This document shows, one piece after another, positions 11,039 to 23,077 of a stretch of 64,000 bases of DNA. The notes under the pieces are model-generated. The model made no database searches. It was not told the origin of the DNA and was given only the letters and a program-made list of their open reading frames with translations. Origin of the DNA: Serpula lacrymans var. lacrymans S7.9 (taxonomy: Eukaryota > Basidiomycota > Agaricomycetes > Boletales > Serpulaceae). The stretch is taken from the NCBI RefSeq assembly GCF_000218685.1, contig NW_006763300.1, forward strand, positions 393,360 to 457,359. The letters are read 5' to 3'. How positions within the stretch are numbered: the stretch's first letter is position 1; the number at the start of each line of letters is the position of its first letter. The translations under genes were made by a program, and so were the position numbers.

Positions 11039-11484
11039 ACCGGAAAACTTGGAAAAATACTCCAATAAAGGTGGGAGGAACTAGTTGATATTCAAGCTAC
11101 AGAAACAGAGCACAGGAGCTATGGCTTATATACTATCAGAAGGATTGGAGTTTGTAAAGAGTAACTTGTAATGTAGGTACAGAGTTCCATGCAGACAATT
11201 ATTTAGCCAAGGGAAATCATATGTGAGGAGAGTGTACCATAAGGTCTAACACACAGAGTTCATAAGGGGTATGAGAGTATGTGGAGAAAATTGTATGGTG
11301 GACTAGAAGCCCAGTGCAGGAGAATCAGAGTGGATATCCAGAGTGCCATGTGGGGGTGAGGTACAGGGCCATGCCAAGCAACAGAGCATGAGGAGCATAA
11401 TTTTGACAGTATCAGAGATTTAAAAGTGTGGACTTGGGGATCACTGACTTTTTGGAGGTCCAGGAATCATAGTCTGGGGCATGG
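11039..11484 (-). repeat. Dispersed repeat, family D (LTR-like)
   Basis: This segment is an inverted copy of sequence at about 17640-18000 and also matches 44075-44470 (-) and 63595-64000 (+). Shared landmarks in the sense direction are a TATATAC-type box, then GCTCCTGTACTCCGTTT. The promoter-like layout suggests an LTR, but I could not define its ends. Confidence 0.6.
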
Positions 11485-12250
11485 ATATGACAGGAGGTAC
11501 CATAGGATTATTCTTTTGTGAATTTCCATTATGATAAAAGGGAGTGTGATAGTGCCAATTTCTTTTGCAGGTCAATATTCTTCAGATATACTCTGTTTGA
11601 GCTTGTTGTTCTGGCTGTTTTTACAAGGGCCCACCTGCTCTGCATACAATATCATATCCCATTAAATATTCACTACCCGGGCATTCATCAGTAATGTCTT
11701 TCTTGCAATACACATAACTTACTCCTTGTAAGGTATGCAATCACTAACACCCTGGCTGCTCTCATATACTAGCTAACAAATATCCCCGGGAGTTTTGCAT
11801 TCCAATCCCACTGGGATCCTTGTTGTGGCAGAGAAGGTTGGGCACCTTAACATGTAAATTGATGCTTGCCAGAAGTGAAATTGCACACACTGTGCTGCAA
11901 GTTTTATAAACAGCAATTTCCAGCTGGAAAAAATATTGGAGGGAATGAATGGCTCAGAGGTCTGAGAACTCATGGTGTTGCTGTAGACAACAAAAATATA
12001 CGTGGGGTTGTCTAAAACATGATTACTAATCAGTACATTATATAATACAGCATTCAGAAACACATTATTTAAGCATGTCTATAAATCAATAATGTAAGTG
12101 CTAAGGTCTTAGAGACCCTCCCAAGGATAAAACACCACCAGATTTGGAAGTTATGAAATATGAAATATTTGTATATCAAATGTCAAATAAAAAATGATGC
12201 CTAAAAAGGTGACAGATAGGTCTTTGATGAGCAGACTATTTCAGCTGGGT
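11485..12250 (-). repeat. Dispersed repeat R4 with a decayed ORF (copy 1)
   Basis: About 770 bp here are the inverted counterpart of 18095-18865. In the sense direction the repeat encodes a fragment with SWKLLF..LAAQCV..H (minus frame from about 11970), and further on a YPGSEYSMGCD-like segment seen best in copy 18095. Frames are broken in every copy. Related pieces lie at about 13100-13935 and 22240-22515. The family is not recognised. Confidence 0.65.
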
Positions 12251-12420
12251 TGTCCAAGACGGGTGTCCTCTCACCCAGCCAGGTTGTCTAAGATGGGCAC
12301 CCTCTCACCCAGCTGGGTTGTCGATGATGGGCACAATAATATCACATCTAACATGGCCCAGCTGGCACACTCTGCCGGACTCCGCTGGCCCCGTCTATAT
12401 AGTAATATTATCAGGTAATA
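12244..12420. repeat. Short dispersed repeat with tandem CACCCAG(C)(C)GGGTTGTC units
   Basis: Three tandem-like units of about 35 bp contain CTCACCCAGC and GGTTGTC. The block CATCTAACATGGCCCAGCTGG, with GCACACTCTGCCGG after it, recurs at about 22590-22640. Partial matches occur at about 17475-17570. It resembles a transposon terminus, but no partner end is established. Confidence 0.5.
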
Positions 12421-13100
12421 ATGCCCTGTTTAAGATGGATAATTATAATATATGGGCTGAAGTATTCTGTTGATATACTCACAAATTATGTCATGCTTGC
12501 CATCCCAGCTCTTGGGAGCAATGTACTCAATTGTTTTGTATGAATATCTTCCAAGATAGACTGCACAACATGGAAACATAGCTGGTTCTGTATTGTCTCC
12601 AAACATCCACTGTTTTTTTCAATTTTTTTTTTCAATGCATATTGGGATGAACATATTACTGGGTCAGATGGGATCCACATCTCTGACAGGAGCATACTTT
12701 ATCTTGTTCTTCTTTCTCTCCTATTTATGTACTGCCTCCTATTCATCAGCAATATGTTGCTGCTGTATGGCCTGTGTAGCTGCTTTTACTTCTAGAAACA
12801 GTCTCTCTCTTTCTCAGCTTCTGAGTTTTCAACTTTAACTTGTTGTGCCCATTGCAGTCTAATCATTGTTGCTTGCAATAGTTTAAAGATTGGTTAAAAT
12901 CCTAGCCACTTGCACATTGTCTATGATTTCATTTTCAAACCCAAGTCTTACTTCTTGAATTTCTTCTCTTGTAGAATCTGGGATTAATACATATTTGGGT
13001 CGTTGATGATGGTAGGCATTAAGATGATACTTTGTTGAAGACTATGCAAAAATTTACAGGTGTCTTAGAATAGCTTCTACTATACTAAAAGATAGAACAG
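12421..13100. other. No gene recognised
   Basis: AT-rich sequence with a long oligo-T stretch near 12610-12640. Small open frames on both strands show no family signature. Confidence 0.4.
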
Positions 13101-13935
13101 TGACTTTTCACTTTCAAATGTAGACTATTTTCTATGAATGTCTCATACCTTGACTACTCTTAGAAATGCTGTTACAATACACAATTTTTGGACCTTTAAC
13201 TTTTATTCTCCTCTTTAACCCTCTTTCTCATTACTCATACACTTGTGCCATTCAGCACTTTCCTTTTGTTTTAAAAACTTTCACTTTCTCACGCTACACT
13301 TCTTCTTCTTATTTTTTGGTACTGTCTTATACAAGTGGAGCTGGCCACATGGGCTGCACCCTATGATACCATCAGCCACTGCTTTTACCAACTATATAAT
13401 ACATGTGTACAAATAGCCTCTAGTTGTATAAATACTTCAATAGATCAAGGAGACTCCTCAGCGAGTCCTCCTATTGCTTATCCACAATTAACTTGGTTTT
13501 ATCTCAAGGGGTTTACCCACTTTTCCTTCCCTCACTCTTGCCTGTCTGAGTTGTGTGCCAGAGTATCAAAACTTTGATTGTTACAACTGCCACTTGTAGC
13601 ACAATGTGTGCATTTTCACTTCTGGCAATCATTAGTTTGCATGCACACTGAGGGGGCCCAATCTCCCCCAGCAGCAGCCAGGATCCTAGTGGGATTGAAA
13701 TACAAAACTCCCAGGAACCTTTGTCAGAAAATGTAAGAGAGAAACCAAGGTGTTAGCAATTGAATACTTCACCAGGAGCATGTTGTGTGTATTACACCAA
13801 GGATTGTTGCTGATGAATGCCTGGGTAGTGAATATTGAATGGGATTTGAGACTGTATGTAGAGTGGATGAGCCCTTGTAAAATTAGCCAGAACAAGCCAG
13901 AACAGAGTATATCTGAGGAATTCTGAGGAATTTTT
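13101..13935 (+). repeat. Repeat R4 (copy 2), split by a family C LTR
   Basis: From 13586 to 13935 the sequence follows R4: CAGCACAATGTGTGC, then the CATGCACACTGAGG block, then GAATGCCTGGGTAGTGAATATT. The matching upstream part continues on the other side of the LTR at 13170-13585, but is only weakly recognisable. Confidence 0.5.
13170..13585 (+). repeat. Solo LTR, family C (copy 2)
   Basis: The element begins TGTTACAATACACAATTTTTGG and ends GATTGTTACA, parallel to the copy at 3060-3478. Flanking pentamers AATGC (13165-13169) and ACTGC (13586-13590) agree at four of five positions, a decayed target duplication. It sits within repeat R4. Confidence 0.8.
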
Positions 13936-14277
13936 CCAGCTCACATAACATAATTATCAGGTCCCACAATTTGCACCTGTCATGCCTGTTGTGACAGGTA
14001 TCAGGAGAGGTGACTATGTGACATCCGAATACTCAGTGTAGTGGAATGTGTGCTTTTCGATAACCCCCATCCGAATAAATGTCGACGACAGTATCATTAT
14101 GAATTTAGCTGTAGCACTTTGAACATTATCTATGATTTATAATGTGCTTGAGCAAGGGAACACAAAAGACCCGGTGAGTAATTGAGCAGTATGCTCACTG
14201 TCCCAATTTCTATTAGCAGCGATACTATTCCAACGTTGACAATGGTGTAAGAACGCTTGAACTACCGCCATGATTGA

Positions 14278-16484
14278 CTAACAAATAGTACATTCATCCT
14301 TGGCCTGTTGTCGAGTTGGACGAGCCATGGAACGCTTATTACCCATTCGCTTCATCTCTGTCAGTCTATTCATTGCACGCTTATTTCCTTGAGCTGCAAA
14401 TATTGCGTTGTCAATTGCATTTGAAAGTCAAAAGCGCATGTCTTACCTGCGGCCCGCATATACCAGCGTTTGGCAAACTCAACGTCCTGTTTGATACCAA
14501 TACCAACTTCGGCATAGTAGCCTACTGCATACTCCGCCTTATTCAAACCTTTGTTTGCTGCCCTGCGGGCCCATAGATATGCTTCAGAATCACTTTGCTT
14601 TAAAACACCTTCACTTCCAGTTAGGTACCACCCACTGAGCGCTAGCTCAGCTTCAGAATTTCCCTTCTCAGCTGCTTTTGTGTACCAAGCGATTGAGCGT
14701 CGAGGATCTACAGGGCATGTAAGGGCGCCATATTCGAAACATTGCCCGAGTTTGTATTGCGACTGCGAATATCCTAGGTGCGCAGCTTGTGTGAATAAGG
14801 CTTTGGCGTACGCTGGATCATATACCACCAGCTGGGAATTAGGGGCTTCATGCAATAGACCCAATTCGTGTAATGCATGGGGATTCTCCTCATCCGCTTG
14901 CTCTGCCGCGCGTTTAAGCCAATTGATTGCGTCTCGTGGATTCTTCTGCTCTCCAAGCGAACCCAGCAGAAGGATCATCCCTAGTTTATACATAGCAGCA
15001 GTGTCGCCTAACGAAGCAGCTTTTCGGTAAAATGCAGCTGCTCGAGGTGGCTCGCGCCTGGTGCCAGCCCCTATCTCGTTGCATACAGCAACACGATAAG
15101 AAGCGGCGGCGTGATTCTGCTTTGCAGCTTGTAAATAAAGGTGGTATGCACGCTCATGGTCGACTTGAAGACCGAGCATACCAGTTCCGTAGCAATTAGC
15201 AAGAAAGAATTGTGCTTCGTCGTAAGCTTCTGCCTGAGTCGCCAAACGTCGAATCACTTTGAGTGACTCTTGAATGAGAAAATCACGATATTTTTTGACT
15301 GTACGCTGATCTTTGGCATCGGAGCCTATTTTCTTGGCTGCCTCGATAAGATATTTAGCGTATAAGAAGTGAGCTTCGGGATCAGGGTCTGCTTTAATCC
15401 TCTGGCGGTACTGATCGATATACTCTTTAGTGAATGGAGGGGCAGACAAATCGACTGCTTTAGTTTTTCTCGTACGAAGATTGACTGAGGCAGTGGTACC
15501 AGATCGCTGTAATGATGGCCGTAGCTCGAACTCAGGATCATCAAGCCCTTGCATGGCCAGCTGAGCAGAGGACGGCTCGTTGGTATACTGCGATAGAGTG
15601 GCACCCCCATGATACGGGTTATTCCCTTGTTGTCCGAAATATTGAGAGGATTGACTCGATGGAAGAGACAATTGGCTAGCAGTGGGGGGGTTATGGCTGG
15701 CTTGAAATGAAGTTGGGTTATATGGTAAAGAGGAAGCACCAAGAGGCGGGCCCACACCCAAAACATCTGACGCGGCCGCATACAAATAGTTGTAGTCACC
15801 CATTGGCGGAGGTGCTGGTTGAACCATTGTCTGAGCTTGCCATCCTGTGCGAAAATGCTGGTGAGAATAGTTCAAACCCGTTGAAGGCAGAGCGGCGCCA
15901 TCGGTATGAACATCAGCTGCATGAGGGGGCCCAAGATATAAACTGTAATCAGGGGATAAATTATTCATATACCCAGTTTCGGAGGGCATGCGCTGGGTGG
16001 GGGAGGTGGTATGCATCGCAGAAGTTCCTACACGTGGGTCGGGATCAGACCTGAACGACATCGCACTCGCACCTCGTGGGACAGGGTCGCTTAGACGTAT
16101 ATTATTCATGGCGCCAACCAGAGAAGCATCCATAGTTGGTATGGCAGGTATGGGTATATCTCCTTCATATTCGACCAGTCTTTGAGATGGTAGAGATGGC
16201 ACTGAACGATTTGGATGGTACGTCAGGAAATCTGCTGAAGGAACAAAAAGAAATGCTTCAATCAAAACGAAAGCACGAATGCACTTGAACTAGCTTCTTA
16301 CAATCTAGGAGGTAGAAAGCATCAGTGTCACGTCTTAACAACAGGCAGGCATTCAGTGGGGCTTACGGTCTGAATAGAAACCATGTCTGCGAGCAGACAC
16401 CGAGTCCTCGAAAGAGTCTTGATCAGTGCCAAGATATGAGGTTGAAGAAGGTTGGTCAAAGTAATCGGGAGGTGAATCAGACAT
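14278..16484 (-). CDS. SKT5: Skt5/Chs4-like chitin synthase activator, Sel1-repeat protein
   Basis: Skt5/Chs4 proteins bind and activate the class IV chitin synthase at the plasma membrane and bud neck or septum. Three exons fit: 16484-16367, 16234-14447 and 14393-14278, with GT-AG introns of 132 and 53 bp, giving 673 residues. The first about 280 residues are Ser/Pro/Gln-rich and disordered. A conserved stretch begins near residue 300 (FTKEYIDQYRQRIKADPDPEAHF). From about residue 370 to 635 come Sel1-type repeats, recognisable by units such as AAKQNHAAASYRVAVCNEIG and AAEKGNSEAELALSGWYLTG. The last exon restores AQGNKRAMNRLTEMKRMG, a typical family ending, and finishes with CTIC, a CaaX-type prenylation box. 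That box is lost if the second intron is read through. Family assignment is strong; which paralogue it is cannot be decided. Confidence 0.92.
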
Positions 16485-17470
16485 GATGCAGAGGTAATTC
16501 TAGAGAACATGAAAGACATTACTCTGTTGGCTCGAGAAGAGAGTAGAATGAAGCACCTTTGATACAAGTTTTCACAAGCTAAAGGATCCTGGACTCGGAT
16601 AGCTTGAAGTATGTCGCTCCAGCGAAACCACGACTGACACGCATAGCGCGGGAATTATCAGAGTCCATCCAAATATCACGTGAGTGCATACAATTTAAAA
16701 ATCTCCGCGCCTGGCCGAAGTTTAACCAGAACATTAGACCTTAGGCTCCTGCTCGGCCCGCGCTTATCACATTTTCCGATATGAATTTGCGAGCTTTGTG
16801 AGCAGTGGGATCACTTGTCGCTGTTGTGGTAGGGGGACAGATTCCTCTGTAGAAATTATATTACATAAGCGAACTTTGGAGCTTCGCCCGAAGCTTTACT
16901 CTGTGATTACAACCGGCCTTTTGTGGCTATCATTGTCTTTCACATGATATTTACATATGTTTGTTATATAAGAAGCATGTATTTACATTGTTATGGCATT
17001 CATTTGCCAAAAGAATCCTTCTCCTGCGCCTGTTCCCGCGCCCTGAGGGACTGAATATCCAACATCCTCACCAAAAGATGAGGTGGGGACTTTGTTGTAG
17101 GGACTCAGAAGGCACCAAAAAAAAGTTAGTATCAAAAAAGCAGGTTTACATTTTGCAATTAAAGTTTTTTTCTTTCCAGGAGCTTTTATACCCTTTTTGG
17201 ATAAAACCACATGACTGACTGTTGTTGAGATATCGTGGGCCTCTTTTTTGGTGCTCCACTTTATTCTGTGTCTGAGTCCTTCCCCACCATTCACTATTTC
17301 TTTTCCATTTGCACATTGAATGTGACTGCAGGGAAGGTGATGACTTGTCCCCTGTCCACTGAGAAGCAACTAACCTTACTAAAGTTTAATAAGTGATTTT
17401 GCTAGTATTAATGTACCAGTGACAATGAAACAATGTATCTTCAATAATACACTATACACAGCCCATATAG
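16485..17470. other. Upstream region of the SKT5-like gene; no further gene
   Basis: The first few hundred bases are the likely promoter of the minus-strand gene. The rest is AT-rich, with A-rich stretches near 17118-17180 and no supportable coding region. Confidence 0.4.
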
Positions 17471-18094
17471 TTATGATTGCCCGTCTTAGACGACCCGGTT
17501 GGGTCACAGAGTGCTCATTGATGACGACCCAGCTGTGTCATATCTATATCGGAAGACAGAACTTTGGCATCTCCAAAGGAGTTATTCTCCAAGCCCAAAA
17601 CTCCTAAACCATTGGTATACTCGGGATTCCTTGTGGTCTGCTGGTCGGCATAACTCTATGCTCCATTTTCACATGGTACTCCGGTTGTCCGCTCTGATAC
17701 TCCTGCACCGGACTTCTAGTCCACCATATATTTCTCCTTGCACATTTTAATTGTCCACATGGAACTCTGTACCTACATTATGAGTTACTCCTTACAAGCT
17801 CCTGCTCCCCCAGTATATACATAAGCTGTAACTCCTGTACTCCGTTTCTGCAGTTTGAATATAAACTAGATTCTCTCGCTTTCTTACCGGTCCTTTTCTA
17901 AAGACCTTTCCAATCCTTCTCCAAAGGATCTTTACTCTGCTCCCCTTCATCCTCTACTTCTCCTCCGTCCATTTCCAACAAGTTAGGGACCAAGGTCCGT
18001 GGAAGGGTCTAGTGCACAAGCTAAGCCAATTCCCCACCTCATCCTCCATACCCCATTACTCCATCCCCGTACTCCGCAGCTCTGTTACTCTGAA
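17471..18094 (+). repeat. Dispersed repeat, family D (copy 2)
   Basis: It carries the same landmarks as 63595-64000: CACATGGTACTCCGG, a TATATAC box about 17813, CTGTACTCCGTTTCTGCAGTTT, and the tail AAGTTAGGGACCAAGG. The first about 100 bp carry the CCCGGTTGGGTCA unit related to 12244-12420. Confidence 0.6.
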
Positions 18095-18865
18095 GAGGCC
18101 ACGGTTCTGACAAGCTGGATCAGAGTCTGCTCATCAAAGACCTGTCTGTCACCTTTTTAAGCATTATTTTTTTCTATTTGACATTGGGTATGCAAATATA
18201 ATATCTTATAACTTCCAAATCTGGTGATGTCTTGTTGCCAGGAGGCTCTCTATGACCGTAGCACTTAAATTATAGATTCATGGACATGCTTGAACAATGT
18301 GTGTCTGAAATGCTGTATTATATAATGATAATTTATATAATGTACTGACCAGTAATCATTTATTAGAGAACCCACATATATTTGTTGTCTACAGTAACAT
18401 CATGAGTCCTCAGACCCCTGAGCCATCCATTCCCTCTGAAATTCCTTTGAGCTGGAAATTGCTGTTTACAGAACTTGCAGCACAGTGTGTGCTATTTCAC
18501 TTGCAGCAATCATTGATTCACATGCATACTGAGGGGCCCAACCTCCTCCAGCCAGAGCCGGGGTCCTGGGAACATTTGTTAGCAAATGTGAGAGAGCAGC
18601 TGGGGTGTTAGCAATTGCATACCTCACAAGGAGTAAGTCATTTGTATTGCATGAAAGACGTTACTGATGAATACCCGGGTAGTGAATATTCAATGGGGTG
18701 TGACATTGTATGCAGAGCAGGTGGGCCCTCGTAATAACAGCCAGAACAACAAGCTCAAACAGAGTATATCTGAGGAATATTGACCTGCAAAAGATATTGG
18801 CATCATCACAATCCCTTCCATCATAATGGACATTCACGGAAGAATAGTTGTATGGTACCTCCCTG
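18095..18865 (+). repeat. Dispersed repeat R4 (copy 3, best preserved)
   Basis: Inverted relative to the copy at 11485-12250. The frame starting ATGAGTCCTCAGACC (18402) runs 69 codons with SWKLLFTELAAQCVLFHLQQ, then stops. A downstream frame resumes with DEYPGSEYSMGCDIVCRAGG. This looks like one decayed gene of unknown family within a transposon. Confidence 0.6.
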
Positions 18866-20031
18866 TCATCCTCACTGAGGGGAGACAGGTGAAAATGTAT
18901 TTACATGGTCAAGCAAAATACTTATATTGAGCTAATATATTTAGCAAAGCATGTGTGATAGTCTACAGCATCTTAGCGGAATATGGAAAGCAAACACCCC
19001 AAGAAGCTTTCAAAGAGCTAGTATCAGTCTTCCAAATATTATAAAAATCCCGGGGAGTATCAGCTATTCCCTTGTGGTTGATAGACTTATCCCCAGCATG
19101 GTTGCAACTCAGTCATGAAGTTTGTGCTATTGAGTTATAATCTTATACATCACAATTAATAAAAGTTTCACCACAGAAAACTGGAGAGGCTCCACAAGCT
19201 TCCCGGCCCTTACACAAATCTACACCCCCGGGAACTGGTGAACTGTGGTTGCAATCCTTTGTGGAGACCGGGGCCCTTATGAGTGCAATATTGTGTGTAG
19301 CTCACCCTGCACTTTATGAGCCGGCCTGAGAGGTGCTGGTACAAGTTGAGGACCATATGGATGAATGACAGTACTAAAGGCATGGAGCTTGGTCTTCAAT
19401 ACACTTTCTATTATCAGCAACTGGGAGACACCAGTACACCGGGATTGTCTCTCCAAAGCAGAGTAGTATGACATGTTGGCAAGCATAGGAGACTACAATG
19501 AAGCCATTCTGGAGCTCACCAGGGCAGGTTTTCACTTCAAGTTTGATAGTGGGACTATTGCTGCATTTAGTGGAAAGTTGCTAAATCATGGGGTTTTGTC
19601 CTGCAGTGGTGAGAGAATATGTTTTGCATATTACATGAGGGAGTATATACATACAATATGTGGGGTGGAGACCCCGGGATGATCAGTACCTTCACATGAT
19701 TATGTTATGCAGTTATAGATGTGGAATAGCAGCTAAACTGTCTTGATCTGGGTACATCACAGCTGCAAGTTTGTAGCTATTTGTAGTAGTTTGCTCAATG
19801 AAAAGGGTGAAACCCGGGCATCCTGCAGTTGGATACCGGGAGTGAGTAAAAGCCCAGGAATCTTGTATTACTACAAAGGAGTAATAGATTGCTATAAAGT
19901 CCAGGAACATTGCATTACTTCAAAACCCGGGAACACTAGATTACTTCAAAGCCTGGAAATACTGGACTACCATTACATAGTATAATAGACCCCGGGTTTC
20001 TATTAAATTGTGGTCCACTATTTTAGTTCCC
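18866..20031. other. No gene recognised; short tandem repeat near 19845-19985
   Basis: Between about 19845 and 19985, four or five decayed units of about 30 bp occur, of the form CCCGGGAACACTAGATTACT. CCCGGG motifs are scattered throughout. Short frames on both strands have no recognisable domains. Confidence 0.45.
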
Positions 20032-22165
20032 TCAAACTACTATGCCTAGCCTCTGAAATGAGTCCTCTGCCTGTTTTAAGAACTGGTTCCACATTCTGAT
20101 TTGCCTTTCTGCATAAGCTACATGACCGGGTTTAGCCTCTATTCTATTGGCATCTCGAAAACCCTTCCAACACTTGGCTTGATGTTGAAAGTACTGAACT
20201 GTCCGCTTCATCTTGAGGCACACCAGAATGTCTTCTTCTATCCACCTATTGTACATGGCCTTTGCTCTTAGCCAGTGAATCTGTTAGTTTTGGTGATTCT
20301 GCACCTTTGTGCTACCTACATATTTTCATTTTTTTCTCTATCTTTTTCTCTTTTTATCATTTAGTATTGATTGTGTTCTCTATTATTTTGCCTTTGTGGC
20401 TCCTTTGTTTACCTTTGTTTACAAAACATCGGACAGTACTGCAAAGCCCAATACTTCCTATTCTCTAGTTACTCACATTGGACTCTACTCTCTAATAATA
20501 CAGTTACTCACATTGGACTCTAGTTCCAGTCTCTGATAGCTGTCAGCAAGTGGTTAGACACTTTCCTTAAGCTTTGTTCTTAACAGAACCTGGTAAACTG
20601 TATTTTATTACTAAATGTTAGCTGTTTGATACTGTGAAACTGTGACGGGCTGGGGCACATACATTCAGACATACAGGTCTGTTGGGAGGTGTCACCTTTC
20701 AGATCCATGCTCAAAAACCATGGAAATGCAGTGTTGCAGAGTCTGGTTGCATTGGGATTCACGAGCTGGGTACTTGTCTTGAAGTGGTCTGGTTTGAGCT
20801 CTTGATATTTTTCTAATATTTCTGCCTGGCACCCCAAAGATATGATTGCATGCCAGGTTCTCTTATATATGGCTGAGTGGACTTTGATGTTGGCTTCCAT
20901 GTGGGTAACTTTTGACCCAGTAGGATATGTATCTGATGTAAGGTGTAGTTGGCCTGACCTTCCCGTAGTGTAAGCTCCTGGCTTACTAGATGGTACAGGC
21001 CTTCAATTTTGCAAGTGCCTTTTCCTAAGTTAGAGAGTAACACCAATTTTCTCCTCTCAATAGGCTTATCATCGCCATCAAAGGAACCTGGGAGGTCAAA
21101 CAGATTTATATCTTCTGCATTATTGTCTTCGTCGGAGTTTGGCCACTTGGGGACCTCCTCAAGAAACTCAGCAACATCAAGATTGCCTAGATACCTTTCA
21201 ACCTTGAGTTTCAAAGCATCTACTTGGGAGAGCAGGTGTTAACGCCTTTCCTCTAACTCCAGTTTTTCTATGGTTGTGCCTTTTTTGTTAATTTGTTTTG
21301 CATACATTTGCAGCTGTATCTTGCTAGGTAGAGTTAGTCAGTATCCAAAAAAGCATATATTCCCGGGATCCCGGGGGCCCGGGGACTTACTAGTCTCTTC
21401 CAACTTCAGATCCACTAATAACCAAGCAGTGGCTCCTCAAACCACTCCATTTCTTGTTTCTTGTTGCAATAAATGCAGCTGGATTTCTGCTTTGCTGGGT
21501 AATTTTGCCAAAGAGACTTTATATATATCCATGGTATCTTCTTTATGCAGCTGGTTTTGCTGTGCTTTTTTTCCCTGGGCAATTCAGGCCTCTGTGTCCT
21601 TGGAGTCTGCAGTGGAATTGATGTTTTTGAACGCAATCTTGCTTGACGACAAGTCTTGTTGAACCTTTTTGAACTTCTTGCAAAGTGCCAGGACTAGGCA
21701 TGCACTTAGTCATGAATATGGGTGAGTTATTGAAGCCTGGGACCTACCTATTTGTATAAACTTCTTTCAATTAAAATCACTCATGTGATTGTCTAATATT
21801 TTTTGCCTATGTGACTTGCTCATAGCATGGGTGCTTCAAGAGAGTTCATTAAGGGGAGTCCAAAACATTACTAATATCTCACCATCAACCTGCCTGGCCT
21901 TGGGGATGAAGTTAGGGGCGTATCTTGGGAAGCAGATATCTTGATGTCCATGCACATGAAATAATATAATGCCCTTGTACATGGATACACCACTGGGGAC
22001 CTGAAGATAAGGACTTTTGAGAACCCTTTTCAAGAAGTGTTTACTGTACTGGCATATTATATTGTAGCAGACTATGACTGAGTTGATCCCAGCCGATGAA
22101 GACAAGGCCTGACACAGAGAATAGTCCATGTTCATTTGGCTATGAAGAGTGAGCAATTGCCACAA
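20032..22165 (-). pseudogene. KDZ-type (CxC2-like) transposase relic, split by an LTR
   Basis: KDZ (Kyakuja-Dileera-Zisupton) proteins are RNase H-fold transposases common in basidiomycetes. Reading minus, 22165-21836 carries the conserved core: MDYSLCQAL, then YNIICQY, then HVHGHQDICFPRY and GQVDGEI. A coiled segment follows at about 21660-21400 (DTMDIYKVSLAKLPSKAEIQ), then 21214-20813 (KLKVERYLGNLDVAEFLEE). The C-terminal RWIEEDI...EMKRTVQYF region lies at 20256-20032. Frames change between blocks, some through introns and some through damage. A family A LTR (20282-20585) interrupts the last part. The catalytic Asp/His-rich core is recognisable, but no continuous gene can be built. Confidence 0.75.
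20282..20585 (+). repeat. Solo LTR, family A, with decayed duplication GAATC/GAACC
   Basis: The copy begins TGTTAGTTTTGG and ends TTCTTAACA. The flanking pentamers GAATC (20277-20281) and GAACC (20586-20590) differ at one base. The element interrupts the KDZ relic, so it inserted later than that transposase. Confidence 0.88.
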
Positions 22166-22239
22166 TCACAGATTTGTGGGCAACTCACCATTCACCTTTC
22201 TGAAAATCCACTATGGCGCCCGAGCAAAATACTCCATGC

Positions 22240-22515
22240 TGGGCACAGTATTCATCAGTAATGTCTTTCATGCAATACAAATGTCTTACTCCTTGTGAGG
22301 TATGCAATTGCTAACACCCCAGCTGCTCTCTCACATTTGCTAACAAATGTTCCCACGAGTTTTGCATTCCAATCCCACTGGGATCCCAGCTCTGGCTGGA
22401 GGATGTTGGGCCCCTCAGTATGCATGTGAATCAATGTTGTTTTTTTGAGGGCCCACCCACTCTGCATACAATGTTGCACCCCATTGAATATACACTACCC
22501 GGGTCTTCAATGAGC
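22240..22515 (-). repeat. Dispersed repeat R4 fragment (copy 4)
   Basis: It shares the segment from CAGTAATGTCTTTCATGCAATAC through TGCACCCCATTGAATATACACTACC with the copy at 18095-18865, in inverse orientation. Confidence 0.6.
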
Positions 22516-22700
22516 AAACTCTCACTCAGCCGGGTTGTCTAGGATGTGTAGTGTCTCACCCAGCGGGATCATTGATGATGGGCACAATATATCACATCTA
22601 ACATGGCCCAGCTGGCACACTCTGCCGGACTCCGCTGGCCCCATCTATATGGTAATATTATCAGGTAATAATTCCCCATCTAAGATGGAAGGTTATTACT
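22516..22700. repeat. Second copy of the 12244-12420 repeat
   Basis: The block CATCTAACATGGCCCAGCTGG and the end ATTATCAGGTAATAATT are shared with 12340-12420. Again it directly adjoins R4, as it does at 12244, so the two may be parts of one element. Confidence 0.55.
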
Positions 22701-22943
22701 ATACTATGTAATGTCCTTGCCTATGTTAATGGGTCCTGGGGTAGAGTTCTCAGACTTGTTCTTATCATGCATTATCACACTAAAATCATAATGTAGGTAG
22801 GTCAGATTTATAAGAATCAAGCAAGTAAATATACACTGAGTGATGAGTGAGGAGAAACTAAGTATATGCAAATAAAATCTAGTTGAAAAAAAGAAAGAAA
22901 AAAAGAAATTTATATTACAAGTCCATTGAACTATAATTTTGTC
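22701..22943. other. No gene recognised
   Basis: AT-rich sequence downstream of the coiled-coil end of the interrupted gene at 22944-25599. Confidence 0.4.
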
Positions 22944-23077
22944 TAATTATACTCCCTCTTCTTTGCTTTCAACCTTGCTACCTCATCCTCCAGCTGGCTA
23001 ATCCTCTTATAGAGATCCCCAATGATCCCCTACCTTTGTTCCATCCTTGCTACCCTTTCTTCCAAGGAAGGAGGCGG

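Noticed and set aside
14551..16185. Several long frames opposite or overlapping the SKT5-like gene
   Set aside because: They are shadows of the coding strand; only the minus frame shows Sel1 repeats and good splice junctions.
19842..19990. CCCGGG-rich short repeats as a regulatory array
   Set aside because: Units are too decayed and too few to support more than a degenerate tandem repeat.
20262..20536. Recurring frames of about 60-95 codons encoding similar peptides at each family A LTR (for example 20262, 42497, 55492, 60578, 63252)
   Set aside because: They coincide with the LTR and are similar only because the LTR is repeated; frames vary between copies and no initiation context or domain is shared.
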